Origin: an uncultured Porphyromonadaceae bacterium
GTDB lineage: Bacteria > Bacteroidota > Bacteroidia > Bacteroidales > Muribaculaceae
Length of the DNA stretch: 5,573 bases
NCBI GenBank assembly: GCA_905212215.1
Contig: CAJMDR010000159.1
Span: 1 to 5,573, forward strand
Direction: 5' to 3'
Below the pieces are notes generated by a model. It saw only the letters and a program-made list of their open reading frames with translations. It was not told where the DNA came from and made no database searches. How positions within the stretch are numbered: the first letter of the stretch is position 1; the number at the start of each line of letters is the position of its first letter. The position numbers and the translations under genes are program-made. Positions 1 to 5,573 of this stretch are shown piece by piece.

Positions 1-120
1 TATCCGGCGTATTTCCATCCTCTCATCGGTCACGATGCCCGCATCGTTCCCTCTTCGTATAGGCAAATCCCCTCGGATATATGACGAAATCTTAACAAAG
101 AAATAAGTAGAAACAACTTC
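1..120. other. Left edge: unassigned, possible tail of a convergent plus-strand gene
   Basis: No gene can be assigned here. Two plus-strand frames are open from the left edge: one ends with TGA at 82-84 (27 codons, ending PSSYRQIPSDI) and one with TAA at 104-106 (34 codons, ending PRIYDEILTKK). The second has a lysine-rich end that looks natural for a C-terminus, but neither is long enough to identify. A minus-strand frame is also open to the edge and contains a possible start (GTG ACC GAT GAG AGG ATG GAA). The terminator-like hairpin at 131-167 has T-rich flanks on both sides, which favours a convergent plus-strand gene ending here over a minus-strand gene starting here. A small perfect palindrome sits at 32-47. 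I saw no convincing Bacteroidetes-type promoter (TTTG and TAnnTTTG boxes). Confidence 0.25.
32..47. repeat. Short perfect palindrome
   Basis: ACGATGC and GCATCGT are perfect inverted copies around two central C residues. The structure would fold as six base pairs with a four-base loop. It has no T-run on either side, so it is not an intrinsic terminator. It overlaps the open frames at the left edge and may be chance. Confidence 0.35.
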
Positions 121-123
121 AAT

Positions 124-167
124 AGAAAAAGAAGCTGAGCCAAAGAAATTAATTTTGACACAGCCTC
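124..167 (-). terminator. Rho-independent terminator after the M16 peptidase gene, possibly bidirectional
   Basis: Read on the minus strand, the arm GAGGCTGTGTC (157-167) can pair with GGCTCAGCTTC (131-141). That gives an 11-position stem with two G-U wobbles and one U-U mismatch, around a 15-nt AT-rich loop (142-156) that can partly self-pair. TTTTTCTATT follows directly (130 down to 121). It lies 13 bases past the stop codon of the peptidase gene, so it most likely ends the three-gene transcript. On the plus strand the same hairpin is followed by TTATTTTA (168-175), so it could also stop a convergent gene arriving from the left. Confidence 0.7.
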
Positions 168-180
168 TTATTTTACAACA

Positions 181-2970
181 TTATTTGGGTGTAAGGGTGA
201 GCCGAGTACGATTGGCTGAGATAGCAGCTTTTGTGAAGTTGGCTATGTCAGCCGGGACGATGCTGTTCAAGACCTCTTCATAGTCCTTTGCGAAGTTGAG
301 TCCGTAATGGTCATATATTCTCAATACCGATAGCCAGAAACCGTTGTCATCAAGTCCTTCCTTATGGTTCTTGGCAAGATATGAACGTTGTTTATCCAAC
401 TCTTCTGTGGTTGGTCCTTCTGAAGCCAATACTCTGTAAGCCTCTTCTACGGCAGTTTTTGTGGCTTGTGCATTTTCAGGCGCTGTCTTTATGTATACCG
501 GCCATAGGAAAGAAGGGGCGTCGTTGCCGTTCATGTCAGGATTTATAGAACAATGTCCGGTTACGGAATAAGTCCATCCACGCTTTTCCCGGAGGTCTTT
601 CATCAGACGGCTTTTGAGAATCTGTCCTGCCATGTTAGCCACAATGTAGTTTTTAATATTATATTCCGCAGGACCGTTGAGGAATGAATAAGTGATTGCC
701 GTTGGAGTCTGCATGTTCATTGTGAAGTCCACCTCGTTTCTACCCGGCGTATAGCGGTAATCTATATCCTTCGGTGATTCTTTACGTCCTGCTGATGGTA
801 GCGAGGCCACATATCGTTCCAACAAGTCTTCCAGCTTGTTCCATTCGAAATCACCGACGACAAAGAAAGAAAAGTCGTTGAAGTCGGCGAAACGGTCGCG
901 GTAAATGTTAACCATAGTGTTGAGGTTGAGGGCATTTATAGTAGCTGCCGATTCCTTTAAGCCTAAAGGATGATGGTTATATACATTGCGGTGAATGCTG
1001 TCGCCCATTACATGAACAGGATCTGAGACTTCGGAAAGACGTGCTATTGAAGCAGCCTGCCAGATAGCAAAGGCATTTGCGTCAGAATGTACATCGGTAA
1101 GCCTCAGATGCATCAGGCGAAAAGCATCCTCGCTGTCATCTTTTGAAGTGGCGATTGTAAATCCTTCATCTGTATTCCCAATCTCGACATTCATCTTGAT
1201 GTCTTTTCCTGTGAGCCGACGGCGAAGCTGTGACTGAGAGTATGCCCCGTAGCGACACAATGGCATTACCTCGTTTATCATTTTCATGTCGGGAGCCAAA
1301 GCCGGAGTATAACGTTGCGAAAGTCCACCGGGACTTATACCTGCAACATATATCTGGCCAGGCTTGAATGTGGTTCGTTTGGCATATACTTTTACTCCGT
1401 TGCCAAGTTTGATTACACGACATTCCAGGTCGGGGAGCGAGTCGGATGAAACGATACTCCCTCTTGCCGGCTCTTTTGCCAACAGCGGCCCTGTGACAGC
1501 CTTAACGCTATATGGCGAAAGTTCCATTCCGTTTACTTCCTCAAGAGCATGGCGTATATCTTTGCTTCTCATGGGACTCACATTCATTCCTTTCTGAGGC
1601 TGCATGGCAATTACCACCATGTTCTGTCCCGAACCCTTTCTGTCAGCTATTGAAGCTAAAAGTTCGGTGCAATATTCCGGGGTAAGGCCTTCCACCACTG
1701 CCTGCAAGGAGTCGATTTCAGCTTCTGCTGTCAGCAAAGGACCTCCGTCAAGGAAATGACGGCTGAGGCGACGGGCATAAGCGGTATTGTCGGGTGTGAC
1801 ACGGCGTTTCCGGGCAAGGGTGCCCATATACTCAGTTTTAGCCATTTCAATTTCCTCTTGTGTGAAACCATGATCAAGGGCTCGAAGTACTTCGGCATAC
1901 CATGCGGCGAAAGCATCCTTCTCATTACCGGAATTGACTATGCCACGCATAACGAGAGAGTTCATACCTCGGCTTAACATGAAACGTCCTATGCCTATGC
2001 CCATTTTCTGCCATGGGCACGAAGGGTTTTGTTCCAAGGAGTCGAAACGTTCTGCGAGCATGGAGGCAAGCAGCTCTTCTCCTACCTTACGGCGCCAGTA
2101 TGCCTCACCATTGAGTTGCGGTGCCTTATGCTTGAAATGCAATTGAAGTACATTGTTGCTTTGTTCCGGGTCGCTTCCGGCTGCAACAATCAGTTTCTTG
2201 TTGTCGGGGACTCCGGGCATAGTGGCAGCAAGGACATTTTTTGTATCGTTTTCTCCAGAGAACATCTGCTTAATCCTGGACTCCATCAAAGCCACATCAA
2301 AGTCACCTACTACAATGACAGCCTGATTGCGCGGGTTATGCCAGCGATGATAGAAATCACGCAGAGTCTTGGGCTTGAAATTCTTCACCACGCTCATCAG
2401 ACCGATAGGCATACGTCTGCCATATATGCTGCCGGGGTAGATATCGGGGAGTATCTTTTCCAGAATTCGGTTTGAGGCAGCCCGGCGATGTCGCCATTCA
2501 CCTTCTATCACACCACGCTCGGCGTCGATATCGCTGTCATTAAGACTCAGAGCGCAACTCCAGTCACGAAGAATCAGCATGCAAGAGTCGAGAGAACTCT
2601 GTCGCATTGTCGGTACTCTCGAGATGTTGTAAACGGTCTCGTCGGTTGAGGTATAGGCATTCAGGTCGGGTCCGAACTTTACCCCGATACTTTCAAGATA
2701 TTCTATCAGGGAGTTACCTGGGAAATGCTCTGTGCCGTTGAAAGCCATGTGTTCAAGGAAGTGTGCAAGACCACGTTCGTTCTCCTTTTCCTGAACTGAC
2801 CCTGTGCGTTGGGTTAGGAAAAAGTCGGCTTGTCCCTTGGGATAGTCATGACGCATTATATAATATGTCATGCCTGAAGGGAGAGTGCCTGTACGGATAG
2901 TATTCGGCGCTGTTGCGAAAGCCATGAAGCCGGCAACGCATAATAAGGCCGAAATGAAAAATCTTTTCAT
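181..2970 (-). CDS. Periplasmic M16 family zinc metallopeptidase (insulinase/PqqL-like), complete
   Basis: This 929-residue protein is a two-half M16 peptidase, close in length to E. coli PqqL. It has a type I signal peptide (MKRFF, hydrophobic core 4-16, AFA cleavage motif at 17-19) and no lipobox, so it should be soluble in the periplasm. The inverted zinc motif HFLEH is at 70-74: His70 and His74 bind zinc and Glu73 is the catalytic base. The third ligand is most likely Glu158 in ERGVIEGE (151-158), with Glu151 the accessory acidic residue. The first M16_C-type domain begins near 200 (NPRNQAVIVVGDFD at 212-225). A second catalytically silent half follows from about 515, again with an FFVVGDFEW segment (702-710). 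It carries the substrate-binding pair Arg794 and Tyr801 in LREKRGWTY, seven apart as in insulin-degrading enzyme. Enzymes of this type close like a clamshell and degrade unfolded polypeptides or peptides; the substrate here is unknown. The ATG lies 18 nt after the barrel gene, with no room for a separate promoter, and is preceded by A-rich sequence. Nothing looks truncated or inactive. Confidence 0.95.
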   Translation of the reverse strand: MKRFFISALLCVAGFMAFATAPNTIRTGTLPSGMTYYIMRHDYPKGQADFFLTQRTGSVQEKENERGLAHFLEHMAFNGTEHFPGNSLIEYLESIGVKFGPDLNAYTSTDETVYNISRVPTMRQSSLDSCMLILRDWSCALSLNDSDIDAERGVIEGEWRHRRAASNRILEKILPDIYPGSIYGRRMPIGLMSVVKNFKPKTLRDFYHRWHNPRNQAVIVVGDFDVALMESRIKQMFSGENDTKNVLAATMPGVPDNKKLIVAAGSDPEQSNNVLQLHFKHKAPQLNGEAYWRRKVGEELLASMLAERFDSLEQNPSCPWQKMGIGIGRFMLSRGMNSLVMRGIVNSGNEKDAFAAWYAEVLRALDHGFTQEEIEMAKTEYMGTLARKRRVTPDNTAYARRLSRHFLDGGPLLTAEAEIDSLQAVVEGLTPEYCTELLASIADRKGSGQNMVVIAMQPQKGMNVSPMRSKDIRHALEEVNGMELSPYSVKAVTGPLLAKEPARGSIVSSDSLPDLECRVIKLGNGVKVYAKRTTFKPGQIYVAGISPGGLSQRYTPALAPDMKMINEVMPLCRYGAYSQSQLRRRLTGKDIKMNVEIGNTDEGFTIATSKDDSEDAFRLMHLRLTDVHSDANAFAIWQAASIARLSEVSDPVHVMGDSIHRNVYNHHPLGLKESAATINALNLNTMVNIYRDRFADFNDFSFFVVGDFEWNKLEDLLERYVASLPSAGRKESPKDIDYRYTPGRNEVDFTMNMQTPTAITYSFLNGPAEYNIKNYIVANMAGQILKSRLMKDLREKRGWTYSVTGHCSINPDMNGNDAPSFLWPVYIKTAPENAQATKTAVEEAYRVLASEGPTTEELDKQRSYLAKNHKEGLDDNGFWLSVLRIYDHYGLNFAKDYEEVLNSIVPADIANFTKAAISANRTRLTLTPK

Positions 2971-2988
2971 GAAATGTGTTTTGGTATT

Positions 2989-4533
2989 TTAGAAGAAGAA
3001 TTCTATTTTGGTGTTCAAAGTGTTGGTTGGCGATTCAATCGCAGAATGTAAATATGCCCAGCTTATCGCCAGCCCTACGGCATATTGTCTTCCTATGCTT
3101 TTGGAAAGATGCCACTCCATGGTTAAAGTCTGAGCTGAGGAACTGACAGCATTGAAGAATGTGCGTTGTTGCGCCATTAATGCTTCAGCCATTGGTAAAG
3201 AAGCGTTGGATTGCGGAGAAACAGGCAGCTTCAATTCGGATGAAGAACGGAACAGAAAGGAACCGCTTATTTTCAATTCGCTGAAAAAGCCATGTGACAA
3301 CTTGCTCGCACCATTTATCTCTAAGGTCGCGCGAAAACGGTCAGCCTTAAGCAAACGTGCTTTATGATCATATTCCTCGTTTCTATGGATGAAAGATCCG
3401 GAGGGAGAGATACGCAGGAACCAAGTTTCGTTCTTTATACCGTAGGAAACAGCAAGGTCCATAATATCACGGGAATAGGAATACATCTTTTCTCTGCCTA
3501 TAGAGGGATAGACTCCTGACACGGCGTCTCCGAAAATATTCTCTGTCCCGTTGCGTCTACGTGCTTTGTAGCGGATACGGATTGCATATTCCGAATTGTC
3601 ATGTGCTTTTGTCCACCCTGCATACAAGTCTAACAGATTCTGATCAATAAAAGCCATAGGCAGTTTGTTGAGGGCTGTAAGCACGCAACGTGTATGCAAC
3701 CGTGCATATTCCGCAGCAGCAAAAAATCCTGAATTCCCGGTAGGCATAAGATGAAAACCTATTCCCGGTTCATAACCGGTATAAGACATCTTGTTCCCTA
3801 ATCCTGTGAATCGCCGATAGAATGTTCCGAGCCCTGTAAGGTGGTAGATACTTTCCTGTCCCATCTCGCTGACGAACATGACGCTGTTGCCCTGCGAATA
3901 GCGACGAAAGGAAATATCTGCACCGAGAAGATAATTTTTATTCAGCATGCGGGAGGCGCCGAAACAAGCAGTCAGTTCTCCGGTAATGTTGCGCGGCCTT
4001 GGATCCTCTTGTCTGTAAGCATGCCCCGCCACATAGCCGAGTGTGGCTCCCAACCTCCATTTTTCTGATATGGAAGCGCTCCCCCCGCCTCCAAAACGAT
4101 AATGTTCCTGCCTCATGTCGCCACTGTTCAGTGTGGTGTTGACATAAGGGTAGACCTCATCATAATCACTGCTGAGGCATAGTTGCCGGTCTATGTGTTT
4201 GCCGCTGTCATATCCTGCGTTCCCCCACACTGAGCTTTCTCCGGATTGGATAAAAGCTTTGGCGTCTGCCTGCCATAGCATACTTCCATTGTCAGGGTCG
4301 AAATCAAGAGCCATCTCATTGCCATGACGGTGGAAATATCCGGCGCAAGCATTTCCTGACGGTACATTTCTTAAAAGAGGCAATAACGAAGGGTTATGAG
4401 CCATAGACGAGACAAGGCCGCCACGCTCTTGCGCAGAGCGCAGTAGCCTTGTCTGTATATTCAGGGTGTCACCTCCTCTGACGGTGAATACCGTCAGGAG
4501 AATTGAAATCGTTATGCTCAGTCTGCCAGTCAC
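2989..4533 (-). CDS. Outer-membrane beta-barrel protein, DUF6850 family
   Basis: With the GTG start preferred here this is a 514-residue protein. I recognise it as DUF6850-like from the segment around DEVYPYVNTTLNSGDMRQEHY and YRFGGGGSASISEKWRLG (about 125-162) and the following YRQEDPRPRN (173-182). The N-terminus (VTGRLSITISILLTVFTV) is a good signal peptide. The mature part alternates polar and hydrophobic residues in many amphipathic strands rich in Tyr, Phe, Gly and Arg. It ends IEFFF with a C-terminal phenylalanine, the usual signal for barrel insertion by the BAM complex. It should therefore sit in the outer membrane; the family's function is not known to me. The GTG overlaps the preceding stop as GTGA and is preceded by AAAAACAA. 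The alternative ATG at 4573-4575 would add 14 residues (MQYPHLRWCNAQKQ) and a 46-nt overlap, with no A-rich leader. No TonB box or plug domain is visible, so it is not a classic TonB receptor. Confidence 0.85.
   Translation of the reverse strand: MTGRLSITISILLTVFTVRGGDTLNIQTRLLRSAQERGGLVSSMAHNPSLLPLLRNVPSGNACAGYFHRHGNEMALDFDPDNGSMLWQADAKAFIQSGESSVWGNAGYDSGKHIDRQLCLSSDYDEVYPYVNTTLNSGDMRQEHYRFGGGGSASISEKWRLGATLGYVAGHAYRQEDPRPRNITGELTACFGASRMLNKNYLLGADISFRRYSQGNSVMFVSEMGQESIYHLTGLGTFYRRFTGLGNKMSYTGYEPGIGFHLMPTGNSGFFAAAEYARLHTRCVLTALNKLPMAFIDQNLLDLYAGWTKAHDNSEYAIRIRYKARRRNGTENIFGDAVSGVYPSIGREKMYSYSRDIMDLAVSYGIKNETWFLRISPSGSFIHRNEEYDHKARLLKADRFRATLEINGASKLSHGFFSELKISGSFLFRSSSELKLPVSPQSNASLPMAEALMAQQRTFFNAVSSSAQTLTMEWHLSKSIGRQYAVGLAISWAYLHSAIESPTNTLNTKIEFFF
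4478..4497 (-). other. Perfect 8-bp hairpin early in the barrel gene
   Basis: CTGACGGT (4478-4485) and ACCGTCAG (4490-4497) are perfect inverted copies around a 4-nt loop. In the mRNA this stem lies about 35 nt downstream of the GTG start and spans the codons for LTVFTV in the signal peptide. It is followed directly by AGGAGGTGA, a perfect Shine-Dalgarno complement, within the codons for RGGD. No ATG, GTG or TTG stands at a usual distance after it. It may be only a by-product of coding sequence, or it may affect translation of the barrel gene. Confidence 0.4.
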
Positions 4534-4541
4534 TTGTTTTT
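4530..4541 (-). promoter_or_regulatory. GTGA stop/start overlap with A-rich leader (translational coupling)
   Basis: The TGA that ends the DUF4876-like gene (4530-4532) shares bases with a GTG (4531-4533) in the barrel gene's frame, giving a 4-nt GTGA overlap. The eight bases before it read AAAAACAA (4534-4541). Bacteroidetes commonly use A-rich leaders in place of a Shine-Dalgarno site. The GTG also places a compact signal peptide at the N-terminus. These points favour it over the ATG at 4573-4575, whose leader is GC-rich and lies deep inside the upstream gene. Confidence 0.55.
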
Positions 4542-5573
4542 GGGCATTACACCATCGTAAGTGAGGGTATTGCATTTGGTGCCGTTCACATCCATTGCCG
4601 AGTGCTGCATCTCGATTTCCGAGGGTGTGACTTCCGCGTTGAAGTCGGCCGTGGAGTTGTTTGTGTCCTGGAGCACCGGGGTGCCGTCTTCACGCAGATA
4701 GAGGACTTTGCGGCGCACAGCCTTGAAATAACGGGACTTGTCCTGGTCCACATGACCGCAATATGTCCATCCCATGTCAAGGGCGGGTGAGGTCACGTTC
4801 CACTGGTATTCGCTTTCCACGCTGCAGTTCACCACATCTATGACCCAGGTGTTGGGTATGCGGTATGTGGAGCCGGACATGGGGTAGGAGCCTGTGGGGA
4901 GTACCATTGTGTAGTTGTAGTCGTAAGTGTAGTTGGCGAGGAAATCCTCTTTGGCCACTTGCATGCGGGCGATGCCGAAAGCACGGAACCCTCTGTTGTG
5001 GAGGGAGAATGTGGTGTTGGTGTAGCAGTACCATTTGTCAAGGTTGGGCACGGGGGTGTCTGTGTCCGGGAACCTGGGGTTGTTGGACTCGTCATACCAC
5101 TCGAAGTCAGCGTGGCTGAGGTCGAAGGAGTTGTCGCACAGAGAGCGGTGGTCCATTCCGTTGTCGCAGAGAATGAAATACTCACCAGGCATCACGGGAT
5201 GGTCATGCCCGCTGCCGGGAACGGTGTATACTGCCTGCACCGCTACGTCGCTGTTCATGATGTCGGGAGTGTACTCCTGTTTGCTGACAGTCATGAATGA
5301 TGACTCGAACAGAGTGATGCCGTCAGCATACAGAACGTGGTCTGTGTTGTTGTACAGCTTCACATACTTGTCTCCTGCATACTGGGTACCTGTGCTTTGC
5401 AGTGTGCCTGTGAAGAATATTTCCGCGATTACGAAATCATCATTCTCGATATTGGCATATACCGGGAGAGATATGTCTGTAGTGGCACCGGTAACTTCCA
5501 CTGAAGTCTTTGCGCCGCGCAGCATTGACTTTGCTCCGTTGGGAAGCACGTACGAGGCGGTGTATGAGAGGTC
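4530..5573 (-). CDS. DUF4876 domain protein, probable surface/periplasmic lipoprotein, 5' end outside the window
   Basis: The frame is open from the right edge (DLSYTASYVLPNG) to TGA at 4530-4532, giving 347 visible residues; a GTG at 5547-5549 lies within the frame and is not the likely start. I recognise DUF4876 from, in order: VIAEIFFTGTLQSTGTQYAGD (48-68), YVKLYNNTDHVLYADG (70-85), EYTPDIM (100-106), VYTVPGSG (115-122), NSFDLSHADFEWYD (148-161), VPNLDKWYCY (175-184) and LHNRGFRAFG (191-200). The IAEIFF...KLYNNTD...YADG stretch resembles lamin-tail-like beta-sandwich domains; that is inference. Family members I recall are lipoproteins of about 400 residues with an N-terminal beta-sandwich, so probably the signal sequence and part of that domain are missing here. 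Six cysteines are visible. The function is unknown. It is co-transcribed and probably translationally coupled with the downstream barrel gene, which suggests a partner in the same outer-membrane assembly. Its GC content and C/G-ending codons are clearly higher than in its neighbours. Confidence 0.85.
   Translation of the reverse strand, partial: DLSYTASYVLPNGAKSMLRGAKTSVEVTGATTDISLPVYANIENDDFVIAEIFFTGTLQSTGTQYAGDKYVKLYNNTDHVLYADGITLFESSFMTVSKQEYTPDIMNSDVAVQAVYTVPGSGHDHPVMPGEYFILCDNGMDHRSLCDNSFDLSHADFEWYDESNNPRFPDTDTPVPNLDKWYCYTNTTFSLHNRGFRAFGIARMQVAKEDFLANYTYDYNYTMVLPTGSYPMSGSTYRIPNTWVIDVVNCSVESEYQWNVTSPALDMGWTYCGHVDQDKSRYFKAVRRKVLYLREDGTPVLQDTNNSTADFNAEVTPSEIEMQHSAMDVNGTKCNTLTYDGVMPKNK

Noticed and set aside
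1..84. A minus-strand gene starting near the left edge (GTG ACC GAT GAG AGG ATG GAA ATA CGC), with an acetyltransferase-like opening
   Set aside because: Only a few codons are visible, there is no promoter or A-rich leader before them, and the two-sided terminator fits a convergent gene better. It remains possible but cannot be supported.
1166..1423. An 85-codon minus-strand frame and a 77-codon plus-strand frame near it (1364-1597) inside the M16 gene
   Set aside because: Both lie inside the intact 929-residue peptidase frame and show no domain, signal peptide or plausible start region. There is no sign of a frameshift in the peptidase gene.
2029..2475. A 148-codon plus-strand open frame opposite the M16 peptidase gene
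   Set aside because: It lies wholly antisense to well-conserved peptidase sequence, its product has no recognisable motif, and no start signal precedes it. It is a shadow of the real frame.
2971..2988. A possible separate promoter for the M16 gene
   Set aside because: The gap is only 18 bases, with no room for the paired TTTG and TAnnTTTG boxes of Bacteroidetes promoters. Read-through from the barrel gene is simpler.
2989..4533. The barrel protein as a TonB-dependent receptor
   Set aside because: At about 514 residues it is too short for a plug plus 22-strand barrel, and no TonB box or plug motif is visible near the N-terminus.
4777..5300. Several open frames of 84-115 codons in other frames of the DUF4876-like gene
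   Set aside because: Their products are low-complexity (Thr/Pro/Ser- or Val/Gly-rich), as expected from the high-GC third positions of the true gene, whose own frame shows clear family motifs.
1..5573. CRISPR arrays, tRNA or rRNA genes, transposases, attachment sites
   Set aside because: No regularly spaced direct repeats, cloverleaf-forming or rRNA-like sequence, or transposase motifs were seen on either strand; almost the whole window is occupied by three protein genes.

Overview
The window reads as the minus strand of a Bacteroidales genome, probably a gut member of the Bacteroides/Prevotella/Muribaculaceae group. This rests on the protein families (a DUF4876-type protein followed by a DUF6850-type outer-membrane barrel), on A-rich rather than Shine-Dalgarno-like sequence before the starts, and on moderate GC (about 45% over most of the window). 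The genus is not fixed by anything I can see.

Three genes point right to left and form one apparent transcription unit. It opens at the right edge with a 5'-truncated DUF4876-like gene (4530-5573). A DUF6850-like outer-membrane beta-barrel gene follows (2989-4533, or 2989-4575 if an upstream ATG is used), and the GTG start preferred here overlaps the preceding stop as GTGA. After an 18-nt gap comes a complete periplasmic M16 (insulinase/PqqL-like) zinc peptidase gene (181-2970). A hairpin followed by a T-run (124-167) closes the unit. The left 120 bases hold no confident gene; two plus-strand reading frames enter from the left edge and could be the tail of a convergent gene.

The order is surface/periplasmic DUF4876 protein, then outer-membrane barrel, then two-domain M16 peptidase. 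This resembles the logic of protease-coupled TonB import systems (FusA/FusC in Pectobacterium, YddB/PqqL in E. coli), in which a receptor imports a protein or peptide and a periplasmic M16 enzyme degrades it. No TonB receptor is visible here; if the analogy holds, one should lie just beyond position 5573. This is inference. The DUF4876 gene also differs in base composition from its two downstream partners (about 56% against 45% GC in hand-counted 240-base samples).

No tRNA, rRNA, CRISPR array, transposase or complete insertion sequence was seen.
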